Assembly: GCA_963844175.1 (NCBI GenBank)
Contig: CAWJNE010000022.1
Span: forward strand, 1 to 64,000
Direction of reading: 5' to 3'
Length of the DNA stretch: 64,000 bases
Origin: JALZMG01 sp963844175
GTDB taxonomy: Bacteria > Actinomycetota > Acidimicrobiia > Acidimicrobiales > Ilumatobacteraceae
A program made the translations under genes and the position numbers. The notes beneath the pieces are model-generated. The model was not told the origin of the DNA and made no database searches. It saw only the letters and a program-made list of their open reading frames with translations. Positions 1 to 8,588 of this stretch are shown in pieces. Every line of letters starts with the position of its first letter. The first letter of the stretch is position 1.

Positions 1-677
1 TTCGACGAGGCCGACGCGGCCGCGACCATCGCCGTCACCGGCCAGCCGACCGCGGTCACCGACGCCACGCTGACCCGGATCGCCACACTCGCGCTGATCC
101 GCAATCTCGTCGGGCGCCCCGATCCGGACATGGCCCGACAGGTGCTCGACAACGCCCGGACGTTCGGCAACCCGACGTGCCTGGCGCTGGCCTGGCACAC
201 CGGGGGTGGTCCTCGGCCGTGACGATCCCGTGCTCGGGGTCGAATACCAGCGTGAAGCGGCCCGACTCGCCGCGGCTACCGGTGCTGTCCTGATCGAGGG
301 GTTCGCACTCGCCGTGCTCGCCGCGGCAGCCGCTGAAGACGATCCGCTCGGCGGTGCACGGGCGCAGCTCGACGTGATCCAGGCATTACCTCCGGGTCGG
401 CAACCGCACCTACCTGCGCAGCTTCGGTCGTGGGCTCGATCCGTCCCCTTGCAGCCTCTGCGCCTACGACGCCGCCGCGGTCGTCGACTGAGCACGCGGA
501 CCAGCCCGAGCTCGGCAACCTGCCGTGTCCAGGGCGACAAACATCACACAAGCCCGGGATGGCTGTTCCGGCGACCACGCCTTCGCCGAACGCGGCGCCA
601 CGATGACCGACAACGAACTCGTGGCGTACCTCGACGAGACCATCACAGACCTCGGTTCCCGACCAGTCGGACGATGA
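1..677 (+). pseudogene. Decayed C-terminal part of a LuxR/ATPase-type (TPR) regulator
   Basis: Three consecutive frames together give one continuous helical, Ala/Leu/Arg-rich protein tail. Positions 1-222 read to ALAWHTGG, the next frame continues from about 206 with VLGRDDPVLGVEYQREAARL, and a third frame from about 385 reads HYLRVGNRTYLRSFGRG, then about 523-677 reads AFAERGATMTDNELVAYLDE before a stop. This is the arrangement at the C-terminus of large cyclase/NB-ARC/TPR signalling regulators; the intact gene at 37.5 kb is of the same general class. At least two or three frameshifts make it a fossil. The 5' end lies outside the window. Confidence 0.6.
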
Positions 678-904
678 CGGCCCGAGTCATCCAGCGACAA
701 CCGCCTGCACCATCAGCTCACTATTCGTGGCGGCGAACCACCACAGCCCGGTGTCCGGGAACATCCGTCCGATGCCGCGCACGTCAAGGCGACACCCCGT
801 CATTGAAGGTATGCGGGTCCTGGGCGCATCGTGACGGTCGCAGCGCGATGTCCGATTTCGCGCGGTCCGCAACGCGTGGCTCACCGATGCCGAGGGCATC
901 CTCC

Positions 905-1133
905 AAGTGCCGTTACACGACGCCCTCGCAGCCGTGGCGTGCGGTGAAGATCGCGTCCGCTGGACGCGGTGCGGGACCGGGGCCACTGTCGTCCCATGGC
1001 GGCGGACCGGGATGCTGGGCATTCCCAGCGCTGATCGGTCGCAGGTCGCTTGGCGACGCAACCGACTCGGTGTAAGTCGGTTCCGCGTCTGGCCTCCGGA
1101 TGCTCACCGCGAGTCGTTGACGGGTCCGCTACC
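905..1133. repeat. Degenerate dispersed repeat, copy A
   Basis: This block aligns over its whole length with 6849-7089. Shared anchors in order are AAGTGCCG, CTCGCAGCCGTGG, GCGTCCGC, GTCGTC, GATCG(G)TCGCAGGT, a TTGGCGrCGCrACCG stretch, AGTCGGTwC, GCGTCTGGC and GACGGG. Identity is moderate with small indels. Both copies lie outside intact genes. Translated on the minus strand both give a PDAxPTxTxxVA peptide, so the pair may be two decayed copies of one coding segment; I do not recognise the protein. Confidence 0.5.
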
Positions 1134-1296
1134 GCACTGGTGGTGCTACTGATATTGCTACTAATTCGAGGCTGAACGTATCCGCACGCCCTTGCACCAG
1201 ATGGACGACCGACACCGAAACCCCTGGTAAGGGCGGACAGGAGCGCATGCGTAGGAACGTTCGGGACGAGCTGTGACGCTCTCTCAAGGTGGCGGC

Positions 1297-1324
1297 ACGG
1301 GTTCGAATCCCGTACGGGCTGCCA
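1297..1324 (+). tRNA. tRNA 3' fragment (T-arm, 3' acceptor strand, CCA)
   Basis: Positions 1297-1313 form a perfect T-arm: stem ACGGG/CCCGT around loop TTCGAAT. They are followed by a 7-nt acceptor strand ACGGGCT (1314-1320), discriminator G and CCA. The matching 5' acceptor strand AGCCCGT does not occur in the 120 bases upstream, and no consistent anticodon or D arm folds. Only the 3' part of a tRNA gene is therefore present. Such fragments are typical of integrase attachment sites left when an element inserts into a tRNA gene; a decayed tRNA is the alternative. Confidence 0.55.
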
Positions 1325-1337
1325 AGAACGCCAGGTC

Positions 1338-1363
1338 AGAGGTCCTCTTCGGAGGGCCTCTTT
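1338..1363 (+). terminator. Rho-independent terminator after the tRNA fragment
   Basis: A 10-bp hairpin AGAGGTCCTC-TTCG-GAGGGCCTCT with one G-T pair and a UUCG-type tetraloop is followed by TTTCC. It sits 14 bp after the CCA of the tRNA fragment, as expected for the terminator of the original tRNA gene. Confidence 0.7.
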
Positions 1364-1707
1364 CCGTTCCCCGGGATCCATCGTGTCCGGGCGTTCTGGA
1401 GCGCCAGCGATCCAGAACGTCGGCACGTTCGAGGACGCCGAAGCGTGACTGGCCGGTTGCTCCGCACTACAACGATCCGGCGATCCCGGACGCTCGGCGG
1501 ATCCTGTTGCAGCGGCGCGATTACTGGAGAGGCCTCGCGTCACCGTACGTCGACGATTCGATGCAAGCCGTCATGCCGCTGGCAGCCAGCACCGGGTCCA
1601 GCGAGGCGGCTGGAAGGGTTCCCACCTCCGCGGCGCCAACAGCGACGCACGCGAGCTGGCAATGGGGTCGGTTCGGCTGTACACCACGGGTCGGACTGGT
1701 CGTCAGG
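1364..1707. other. Gene-free stretch beside the tRNA fragment
   Basis: I see no supported gene. A short frame near 1662-1720 reads VRLYTTGRTGRQVTSV, faintly like the TTGRxTGxPR motif of deazaflavin-dependent nitroreductases, but with nothing recognisable on either side. Confidence 0.4.
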
Positions 1708-2514
1708 TCACGTCGGTAGCCGGCGGCGCGACGTTGCGAGCAGCGCGCCTCCGACCAGCAGCGCGATCACCGCAACGAGGCTGGCCGCCGCTGCGGTCCC
1801 GGCCCCGGTCTCGGCGAGCGGATCGCGCGGGTCACCACCCCCGATGCCGCAGATGCCGGCGGTGAACTCCTCGTCCACAGACGACGTCTGGCCGTTCACC
1901 CTCACCGTGATCGGCCCCGCGCCGAGGCAGTCCTGTGCGTCGTCCCCCCAGTCCGGAGCCAGGGCGGTGCACTCCGTCTGGCTGGCGCAGGAGGGCTGGG
2001 TGAACCGCAGAACCGGACCCAGGCCGTCGTCGATGTAGAACGTCGTGGCCCCCGGTGCCGTGCTGAAACCGTCGCCGATGAACGTGATCGGAATCCCCCC
2101 ACGATGAGACGGGGAGTTGAGCGGATCGACGCTGGTCAGGACGAGCTCGTCGAGGAACGTGAACGCGATGGCGTTGCTCGTCCCGGCTGACGACTCGACC
2201 GTCACGTCAACCGTCCCGGTGCCGCCTTCGGGGACGGTGACCGTGCACGTTGTCGCGGAGCATTGGGCGTCGCTGCCCTGGATGGCGCCGAAGTTGACGA
2301 CCGTAACGCTGGCGTCGCCGACGAGGTCAGAGCCGGTCAGCGTCAGGACCGTGCCCGGCGATGCCTGGGGTGTGCTGATGCTGGACAAGGTCGGCACGGC
2401 CTGGGCCTGCGCCCGGTCGGTCGTCGCCCCCCAGGCGATGACCGCCAGCGCGCCAGCGGCGACGCCGAGCAGACGCTGACGCCGCGTGTGTACGAGAGCG
2501 GTGTGGCGAGCCAT
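1708..2514 (-). CDS. Secreted IPT/TIG-domain protein with LAETG wall-anchor signal
   Basis: A 268-residue protein. It starts at an ATG with GGGGAGG a few bases upstream; a longer frame exists but has no such site. Residues 1-39 are a signal peptide (RR-rich n-region, hydrophobic core, AQA). Two IPT/TIG-like beta-sandwich segments follow (about 40-118 and 119-215), with Cys pairs suggesting disulfides. The C-terminus is a sorting signal: LAETG at about 233, a hydrophobic helix and the basic tail SRRRLPT. LAxTG is recognised by actinobacterial class E-type sortases. No sortase gene is in the window. The role, probably adhesion or surface structure, is inferred only from the fold. Confidence 0.8.
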   Translation of the reverse strand: MARHTALVHTRRQRLLGVAAGALAVIAWGATTDRAQAQAVPTLSSISTPQASPGTVLTLTGSDLVGDASVTVVNFGAIQGSDAQCSATTCTVTVPEGGTGTVDVTVESSAGTSNAIAFTFLDELVLTSVDPLNSPSHRGGIPITFIGDGFSTAPGATTFYIDDGLGPVLRFTQPSCASQTECTALAPDWGDDAQDCLGAGPITVRVNGQTSSVDEEFTAGICGIGGGDPRDPLAETGAGTAAAASLVAVIALLVGGALLATSRRRLPT

Positions 2515-2959
2515 GGGTCCTCCCCGGTCGTTAGGCGCCGGGCCGTCGTTCGATCGCCCCGACACGGGTGCGCTGTCTAGCACCTCCCCGACCGGCCACC
2601 GCCCGCCGACCGCAGCCCCTTCCAAGCGACCTGATCGACGTCGCACTCACGACGACCTCGGAGGTTTCCGAGAACCACGCGGACCACCAACGTGCCACGG
2701 GTCTAAATCGCCGGCTCTCCCGCGCTACAGAACGTCGTAGACCGGCGGGTTCGATGCGGACTTCCGCCCGGGGTCCTTGGTCATTGTCGACACTGGCTGA
2801 CGAGAGGAGCAGCACGGTGACGAGTCCGACGACAATCGAGCCGGGCCGAGACGTGGGCGGTGATGGTGATACGTGGCACACCGAGCGGCTGGGTCGTATC
2901 ACGCGCCGCCGGTGGGCATCCCGACCACTGAACGATCCTTGAAGCGGGGGGATGTTGAA
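2515..2959. other. Intergenic region between two divergent secreted-protein genes
   Basis: No gene is supported. It contains a perfect 6-bp hairpin CTCGGA-GGTT-TCCGAG (2657-2672) and an 8-bp inverted repeat GTGATACG/CGTATCAC with a 21-bp spacer (2866-2902), about 60 bp before the next start codon. The latter is a possible operator. Confidence 0.4.
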
Positions 2960-3355
2960 ATGAACTTTCGATTGCTCAGCCTGGCTGCCGTCCCGGCGGC
3001 CCTCCTCGGTCCGTGTGCGCCGTCCGGGTGCACCCCACCGCTGGAGTCGATCCTCGACCTCGAGTTCTCGTGTGTCTACGACGATGGCGTCACGGTGTTC
3101 ACCATCGAGAACCTGACGGGCACCGGCCGGTTCTACGTCGCGTACGACCGGGACGGCGGCTGGCCACTCGGTACACCGGGCGGCGACTATGAGTTCTACG
3201 TCGGCCCCAACGAGACCGAGGCCATCGAGCTGACGAGCGAGTTCGACATCGACCTGGTGACGATCGCACCGCCGACCCCGGCCCCTGGTGAGCAGGGCTA
3301 CTACGCCTACGACAACGACGTTGCCGGCTCCGAGGACTGCGGCACCGGCGACTGA
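2960..3355 (+). CDS. Small secreted protein of unknown function
   Basis: 131 residues from the ATG preceded by GCGGGGGGA. The N-terminus (NFRLLSLAAVPAALLGPCAP) is a short signal peptide; a Cys lies near the predicted cleavage site, but the residues before it do not make a clear lipobox. The mature part is acidic and beta-rich, with a YVAYDRDG segment and four or five Cys residues, the last near the acidic C-terminus. I do not recognise a family. Secretion is supported by the signal peptide; function is unknown. Confidence 0.6.
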   Translation: MNFRLLSLAAVPAALLGPCAPSGCTPPLESILDLEFSCVYDDGVTVFTIENLTGTGRFYVAYDRDGGWPLGTPGGDYEFYVGPNETEAIELTSEFDIDLVTIAPPTPAPGEQGYYAYDNDVAGSEDCGTGD

Positions 3356-3461
3356 CCGCCGTCACCGTTTGCGACCTGTCCGAATAGACCGAGCGAGAGC
3401 GGCCTGCCGGGCGCGACCTCACGCCGGCCCCGCGCCCGTTGCGCCTACCGTTCCTGCGCCC

Positions 3462-3650
3462 TCACCTTTTCGGAGACGAAGGACTCTTCGCGACGGTCCG
3501 ATTGCCCGTCGGCGGCGATCCCGGAGTACGGACGATCCCCGCCCGCTTGAACACCGACGCTTCGACACCGACCACGCGCCACGTGCTGTAGGAGATGCCC
3601 TGACGTTCGATGGAGCTCTTGGCGACGTCGACGAAGGCAGATTCGATCGT
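3462..3650 (-). pseudogene. C-terminal remnant of an unrecognised small protein
   Basis: The minus-strand frame ends in a stretch that looks like real protein, VDTSTIESAFVDVAKSSIE followed by RQGISYSTWRVVGVEASVF and KRAGIVRT. The W-x-x-x-G-V-x-x-x-V-x-x-x-AGI pattern resembles the tail of small actinobacterial proteins. Upstream the frame becomes Arg-rich and runs antisense to the SRPBCC remnant. No start is supported, so I treat it as a broken gene. Confidence 0.3.
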
Positions 3651-3689
3651 CGATGTATCGACGGATTGGCTGGCACCGCGCTCGGCAAC

Positions 3690-3992
3690 GCGGTCTGCAG
3701 GAGGTTCGACGGACGACCGACGGGCCGATCGGTGCCGGAAGCGAGCACGTGTTCGTGCGCCGCTTCGCCGGCCGCCGAATCGAGTCGGGCAACCGTTTCG
3801 TCGAGTTCGAGCCCGGCCGCGACCTCGCTTTCGAGATCCTCGACGGCGCGATGACCGGCCGGACGTCTCGTCGAGCCGATCGACGTCGACCGCTGCCACG
3901 TCACGAGCACGATTCACTTCAACGTTGCCGGATGGATCGCGAGCGCCGAACCGCTGTTGGCGCGGGTCCTCGAACGGGCCAGCCGACGCTGA
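3690..3992 (+). pseudogene. SRPBCC (polyketide cyclase-like) remnant
   Basis: One frame reads TDGPIGAGSEHVFVRRFAG then RRIESGNRFVEFEPGRDLAF and EILDGAMTGR. After a frameshift near 3866 the second frame reads LVEPIDVDRCHVTSTIHF and NVAGWIASAEPLLARVLERA to a stop at 3992. Together these form the C-terminal two thirds of a START/SRPBCC-fold protein. The N-terminal third is not recognisable, so it is truncated as well as frameshifted. Confidence 0.5.
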
Positions 3993-4037
3993 GCGCCGGG
4001 CACGCCGGGCACGCTCGCTCGGATCCGGCGCTCCGGA

Positions 4038-4751
4038 TCACCGGTCCGCTGGTGGTTCCACCGTTGGTTCGGTGGGTTCGATGCGAAGGATCCACGTGCC
4101 CGGGCCGAGCGGCGGCGTGCTGATCATCGGCGCCGACCCGACTGGAGCGCGTCCGTCGGATTCGGCGCGACGGGTGTTCGTCAGGAGCCTCCCGATCACG
4201 GGCAACGCGACGACGTTTGCCGCGTGCAGCACACCCATGATCAGCAGGATCCCACCGACCCGTGCCACCTCGTGCTTGAGCTGGTTGCCGACCGAGTCGA
4301 TCCAGTCCCGCGGCTGCACGAACGTGATGGTGAACATGATGAACGCCGTGAAGATGAGGTAGTACGCGACGTCGGTGAGCATGAGGTAGCTCTTGCCCGT
4401 GCGCGGGTTGGCCCGGAACACGTCGGCCGCGTACGCCCGACCGAAGCGCTTGATGAACGGGCCGAGTGTGATGGCGATGGACACCAAGACGATGTTGGTG
4501 ATGACTTCGATGGCCCACCACGGCATGGTGAGTCTCCCTTCGTGACGGCCGGACAAGGCCAGCGCCAGGAGGGCGTTGGCGAGGACGAAGCCGGCGACCG
4601 TCAGCAGTAGCCGAAGACGGAACCGGCGGCGGTTGCGATCCTCCTCGATCGTGCGTTGGACGCGGGCGAAGAGGTCAGGGTGCTCGACGACTGACGCCTT
4701 GACGGCTGCGAATGCATCCGCCAACCGGTGCTCGACGGATGTGTCGTTCAA
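4038..4751 (-). CDS. Four-helix membrane protein coupled to an ECF sigma factor
   Basis: 237 residues. An N-terminal cytosolic segment of about 45 residues (EHRLADAFAAVKASVVEHP) is followed by membrane segments at about 48-66, 79-99, 125-148 and 168-188, and a Pro-rich tail. The start codon overlaps the stop of the sigma gene upstream (ATGA), so the two are co-translated. A membrane protein coupled to an ECF sigma factor is often its anti-sigma factor; here no ZAS motif is seen and the role is inferred from position. The Arg-rich stretch before helix 1 (RNRRRFRLRL) suggests a cytosolic N-terminus. Confidence 0.7.
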   Translation of the reverse strand: MNDTSVEHRLADAFAAVKASVVEHPDLFARVQRTIEEDRNRRRFRLRLLLTVAGFVLANALLALALSGRHEGRLTMPWWAIEVITNIVLVSIAITLGPFIKRFGRAYAADVFRANPRTGKSYLMLTDVAYYLIFTAFIMFTITFVQPRDWIDSVGNQLKHEVARVGGILLIMGVLHAANVVALPVIGRLLTNTRRAESDGRAPVGSAPMISTPPLGPGTWILRIEPTEPTVEPPADR

Positions 4752-5245
4752 TGCCCTACCTCTCGGGTCGGGCGGTCGAGGGCGTCAGCCAGTGCTTCGA
4801 TCGCGCGGCGGAGATGAGTCTTGACCGAGTTCGGCGACACCCCGAGCGTGGCGGCCACCTCATCCATCGACAGTTCCTCGTAGTAGCGCAACGTGATGCA
4901 GTCGCGCTGGCGGCGCGGCAGCTCGCGGACCGTTTGCAGGACACGGCGGTGCTCGTCGGACCGGGCGAGCACGTCGTCCATGTCGTCAGCGACGTCGAGT
5001 TCGCGCCCGGCGGTGGCGTGGTGACGCAGCGATACCAGACCGCGGCGGTTGTGATCGCGAGCCAGGTTCAGCACGATCGAGCGGAGGTACGCAGGCGCCC
5101 GGTCGACCGACGCGATCCGGCCGGCGTGGCGAGCGAGGCGGAGGAACGCCTCCTGTACGAGGTCCTCCGCCGCATCCTTGTCGTCGACGAAGAGTCGGGC
5201 CAACCGCACGAGGGACCGTCCCTCGAGCTGGAAGAGCTCCACCAC
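4748..5245 (-). CDS. ECF-family RNA polymerase sigma factor
   Basis: About 165 residues. Region 2 is clear (SLVRLARLFVDDKDAAEDLV, then QEAFLRLARHAGRI), as is region 4 (ELPRRQRDCITLRYYEELSM, then DEVAATLGVSPNSVKTHLRR), matching SigE/SigM-like ECF factors. The frame stays open upstream of the GTG pair chosen as start (to about 5335) without another ATG, GTG or TTG, so the N-terminus is uncertain. It directs transcription of an unknown regulon. The overlap with the downstream membrane gene suggests a sigma/anti-sigma pair. Confidence 0.85.
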   Translation of the reverse strand: MVELFQLEGRSLVRLARLFVDDKDAAEDLVQEAFLRLARHAGRIASVDRAPAYLRSIVLNLARDHNRRGLVSLRHHATAGRELDVADDMDDVLARSDEHRRVLQTVRELPRRQRDCITLRYYEELSMDEVAATLGVSPNSVKTHLRRAIEALADALDRPTREVGH

Positions 5246-5527
5246 GAGGCGCTCAGCCTCCAGCGAGATCGGTTCGCCCTGGAGGCGGGCGTCGGCGATG
5301 GCCGACGCGAGCAGGATGGAGGGACACTGCCCTCAGCGCGAGCAACGCCACACTCCGCTCCGAGCCGGCTCGTCACGCCAACCCATCATCGGCTGGCCGG
5401 AAGGTGTGAGCGTCGATGAGCGCGCATCCGCACACGCGACAGACGAACGAGATCGCCGTTTAGGTGACATCGAGATCGTGATGGTCCGGCGGTCACCCGC
5501 GAGGGCGGCCGAACCGTCTGTCCATGC

Positions 5528-6181
5528 ATGATCACGACCACGATCGCCCCCCGGCGAGCAGACCTCGATGGTTTCGCCCGCCGGTGGTGGACCGTACCGC
5601 TCGGGTTCGCGCTCGGCCTCCTAGTCGGGGCCGTGGTCGGCGCTCTCGCCCGCTTGTGGATGCGCCTCATCACCGAGGACCCGGAGTTCTCGTGGGCCGG
5701 GACCCTGGCCATCGTCATCGCCTTCGCCCTCTTCGGCGGCGGCCAGGCGCTGAGCTGGACGGCGCGGCGCTCCGGCTTCCGCCGGCCCGGTTCGACAGCA
5801 GCCCGGATCGGGGCCGCCGTGCTCAGCCTGTTGATCTTCGGCGGCGCCGGCTCGATCATGTTGCCGACCGTGCTTGCCGGCGCGCTCGCGGTGTGGCGCA
5901 CCGATTGGAACAGGGTCGCCCGAGCGCTCGCCGGACTCGTCGCATTGCCGACCGCCGTGCTCGTCGTCGCGGACATCGTCGGACCGTTCGGGTGGAGCGT
6001 GCGCAGCATCACCGGCGTTGCCGGGTTCTTGGCGCTGTACGCCGTCGTGATCCTCGCGCTCCAGCCGACGGTCGCGCCGGTACTCGACGGCTGGCACATG
6101 CGAGCCGCCGCCCGTACCGCGCTGATCATCGCTGCCGTCGGGCTCGTCGTGCTCGTCGCCGCAGCGCTGCGTGGCGCCTGA
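5528..6181 (+). CDS. Polytopic membrane protein, unknown function
   Basis: 217 residues with about six hydrophobic helices (about 24-45, 57-75, 90-120, 135-152, 160-178 and 192-213) separated by short Arg-rich loops. No soluble domain or catalytic motif is visible. It is divergent from the ECF sigma operon across a gap of 280 bp and lies 80 bp before sodC, in the same direction. I do not recognise a family. Confidence 0.65.
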   Translation: MITTTIAPRRADLDGFARRWWTVPLGFALGLLVGAVVGALARLWMRLITEDPEFSWAGTLAIVIAFALFGGGQALSWTARRSGFRRPGSTAARIGAAVLSLLIFGGAGSIMLPTVLAGALAVWRTDWNRVARALAGLVALPTAVLVVADIVGPFGWSVRSITGVAGFLALYAVVILALQPTVAPVLDGWHMRAAARTALIIAAVGLVVLVAAALRGA

Positions 6182-6211
6182 CCGGCCCGCCCCATCGTCC
6201 ATCACCCAGGC

Positions 6212-6243
6212 CACCCATCCACCCATCCACCCATCCACCCATC
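6212..6243. repeat. Four tandem copies of the octamer CACCCATC
   Basis: Four perfect 8-bp units end 8 bp before the GGAGG ribosome binding site of sodC; partial copies flank both sides. The array occupies the sodC 5' leader. Slippage in an 8-bp array would change leader length without altering the protein. Confidence 0.85.
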
Positions 6244-6260
6244 CATCACCCGGAGGAAAC

Positions 6261-6797
6261 ATGAACATCACACGAGTCCTATCTGTCGGCACCGCAGCTG
6301 TCATCGGCGTGGCGGTCGTCGGCACCGCGCTGTCCTCATCGGCAGGCGCCGGCGACGGCGGCGCAAACCACGCCATGGCGACGATCGTCGACGTCAGCGG
6401 TGCCACGTCAGGGTTTGCCCGCTTCACCGAGGACGCCCAGGGCCGCGTCCACGTCAACGTGAAGGTCGCCGGGTTGACGCCTGGGCTCCACGGCATTCAC
6501 GTCCACGGGGTCGGCGCGTGCGGCCCTGATTTCAATGTGGCGGGCGCCCACCACAACCCGCTCGGCCTGCCCCACGGCGAACATGCCGGTGACCTGCCCA
6601 ACCTCGTCGTCAACGTGGCCGGCCAGGGTCACCTCAACGCGACCGTCGAGAACTTCACGCTCTCCGCCGGGCCGACCGGGGCCTTCGACCCCAACGGCAG
6701 CGCCATCATCGTGCATGCCCTTCCGGACGACTTTGTCACCCAGCCAACTGGCGGCAGCGGCGCCCGCGTCGCATGTGGGGTGATCTCGCCGAGCTGA
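6261..6797 (+). CDS. sodC: Secreted Cu/Zn superoxide dismutase
   Basis: 178 residues from the ATG after CGGAGGAAAC. A signal peptide covers residues 1-31. The SodC core follows: copper ligands His80 and His82 (GLHGIHVHGVGAC), bridging His at 97/98 (AGAHHNP), zinc ligands His105, His108 and Asp111 (GLPHGEHAGD), and the last copper His152 (IIVHALPDD). Cys87 and Cys172 (ARVACGVI) can form the conserved disulfide. It dismutates superoxide outside the membrane. All metal ligands are present, so it should be active. An upstream octamer array sits in its leader. Confidence 0.93.
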   Translation: MNITRVLSVGTAAVIGVAVVGTALSSSAGAGDGGANHAMATIVDVSGATSGFARFTEDAQGRVHVNVKVAGLTPGLHGIHVHGVGACGPDFNVAGAHHNPLGLPHGEHAGDLPNLVVNVAGQGHLNATVENFTLSAGPTGAFDPNGSAIIVHALPDDFVTQPTGGSGARVACGVISPS

Positions 6798-6848
6798 GCG
6801 GCACATCGCGACCGGGACGGTGTCGAGCGTCCCGGTCGAGCGCGGTCG

Positions 6849-7089
6849 AAGTGCCGATCCCGGACGCGCCTCGCAGCCGTGGGTGAGCTGCGAGGGTGCG
6901 CGTCCGCCAACGACGCGGTGGGGGCCTCTGGGACCACTCGTCGTCTGAGGAAGGCCGGCTGAAAGCCTGGGTATCCGCGCGCGTTGATCGTCGCAGGTGG
7001 CCTTGGCGGCGCGACCGGTTGGGTATGAGTCGGTACAGCGTCTGGCGCTCCGCCAGCTCGCCGCCGAGGCAAATCGGACGGGCCGACTG
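6849..7089. repeat. Degenerate dispersed repeat, copy B
   Basis: Aligns with copy A at 905-1133 from AAGTGCCG through CTCGCAGCCGTGGG, GCGTCCGCC, GTCGTC, GATCGTCGCAGGTGGC, AGTCGGTAC and GCGTCTGGCG to GGACGGGCCG. It fills most of the gap between sodC and the hydrolase gene; no other feature is seen from 6798 to 7212. Confidence 0.5.
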
Positions 7090-7212
7090 CTTGCCTCGTG
7101 CATCACGCCGATGGGCACCTCGCCCTGAACAGAGTCCCGCAGGGCAGTGGTCACCTCGCTCGACGACGCAGCGATGTGCACGTAGTGGCTGAGGCGAGAG
7201 AACGCAGCATCA

Positions 7213-8010
7213 TCAGGCGTCGTGGAAGAAGGCGCTCGCGGCGGCGGCGATGAGGATCCATTCCGCCCTTGTCGGCAGGTGACCCATGCCTTCGATGACG
7301 TGCAGCTCGGAGTTAGCGATGCCAGCGGCGAGGGCGTTGGCGTGAGCGACTGGCAGCACCCGATCGGCGGTCCCGTGGATGACGAGCGCTGGCGCATCGA
7401 TCCGCCGGAGGTCGTCGAGCTCTCGCCAGCCCAATCTGAACGCCGCGTGCTGGTGTCGTGCGCCGGCGTCGGGACGGTCCGCTGCACGTCGACGCGCAGC
7501 TGCCAGCCGGCGACCGACCCATGCCTCGTCGTCCAACGTCGGTGATCCCATCGCAGCAAGCGTGCCGACGGCCGGGTCGGCGTCGATGCCGTCGAAGAAC
7601 GCATCTCCGATCCCGGCGGTCGGGTCGGGGCTCATCGCCGCAAGGAACACGACCGCCCGAACCCGGGTCGGGTAGCGCACGGCCAAGTCGACGGCGATCA
7701 TCCCGCCCATCGACACGGCGACGAGATCCACTCGTTCGACGTCGGCGGCATCACAGACGGTGATCACGTCGTCGGCCAGGTCCGACAACCGGTACGTGTC
7801 CCCGCCGTCGTCGGAGAGCCCAGTGTCGCGGGGATCGAGGCGGATCACCGATGAGCCGGCATCGACCAGTGCGTCGGTGAACTCGGCCGGAAACGAGTCG
7901 CTGGAATCGCCCCGACCGGGCAGCAGCACCACAGGGTGAGAATCGCCTTCGACGCACCACCACAAGACAACATCGTCGGCCGTACGAGCACGCCCCGATC
8001 GCCTCGCCAC
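7213..8010 (-). CDS. Alpha/beta hydrolase
   Basis: 265 residues from a GTG preceded by AGGTGG; the frame is open further upstream but the homology-like sequence begins at ARRSGRARTADDVVLWW. Typical features are the oxyanion region LLPGRGDSSDSF, the nucleophile elbow VSMGGM (Ser100), the acid Asp216 (VIHGTADRVLP) and His244 (EGMGHLPT). The fold and triad match small esterase, haloperoxidase-like or enol-lactone hydrolases; the substrate cannot be read. It is monocistronic, convergent with sodC across repeat B. Confidence 0.85.
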   Translation of the reverse strand: MARRSGRARTADDVVLWWCVEGDSHPVVLLPGRGDSSDSFPAEFTDALVDAGSSVIRLDPRDTGLSDDGGDTYRLSDLADDVITVCDAADVERVDLVAVSMGGMIAVDLAVRYPTRVRAVVFLAAMSPDPTAGIGDAFFDGIDADPAVGTLAAMGSPTLDDEAWVGRRLAAARRRAADRPDAGARHQHAAFRLGWRELDDLRRIDAPALVIHGTADRVLPVAHANALAAGIANSELHVIEGMGHLPTRAEWILIAAAASAFFHDA

Positions 8011-8588
8011 ACCGCCACCTTGGCATGCGACTCCACACGGCGAAACCACCGTCCGCCCATCCGATATCGACAGGTCACCCCGACGGTGAGTCATCGGCGA
8101 TGAGCCAGCGCGGCATCGAGTCAGCGACACCTTCCGCGAGAACAGCAAGGAGTTCTGAGGCGTCTTCAAGTGCGACCTCGAGCTGGGCGATGCAGATCCA
8201 GGCCCGCCCAATGGGACAGCGTGAATCGTCCTGCCTCGGGATGCCAAGGCAGTCCCGCCGGTCGCTCGCTTCCTGTCGCATCTGCAACGACGGCCCGGGA
8301 GGCTCAACTCGCCCGCTGACGGCTGGTGCCGCAAGCGCGGAACGGAGTCGAGCAACGCGGCCCGCCGGGGCGCGGCGCCTCTCACCGAGTCGACCGCTCT
8401 CGCCAGACCTGAGGAAACGCCGGTGACGTCCGAATAGACCGCCGGACAACGCGACGGCTCGCGTCCGGAATCGCCGTGGGTCGGCCGGGCAGCTCGCCAT
8501 CGGCCACCTGAATCCTGAACGTGAGCCAATCCACTCAACGACGTCGATGGTCCGGCCGCGAGGATGGCCGAGATGGAGAGAGTAGGGA
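8011..8588. other. Gap with an unrecognised minus-strand open frame
   Basis: On the minus strand 8075-8500 is open and ends in a protein-like tail (AQLEVALEDASELLAVLAEG, then VADSMPRWLIADDSPSG). The first half is Arg/Pro-rich and not convincing. It may be the tail of a decayed gene. No promoter or RNA feature is clear. Confidence 0.3.

Noticed and set aside
1225..1324. A complete tRNA or tmRNA ending at 1324.
   Set aside because: No upstream sequence pairs with ACGGGCT and no anticodon or D arm fits; only the 3' part can be supported.
1660..1725. A nitroreductase-like TTGR motif.
   Set aside because: One short match with no flanking homology.
6212..6243. A CRISPR-like repeat array.
   Set aside because: 8-bp units without spacers; a simple tandem repeat.
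8075..8500. A minus-strand gene between the hydrolase and the kinase.
   Set aside because: Only the last 60 codons look like protein; no start site or family.
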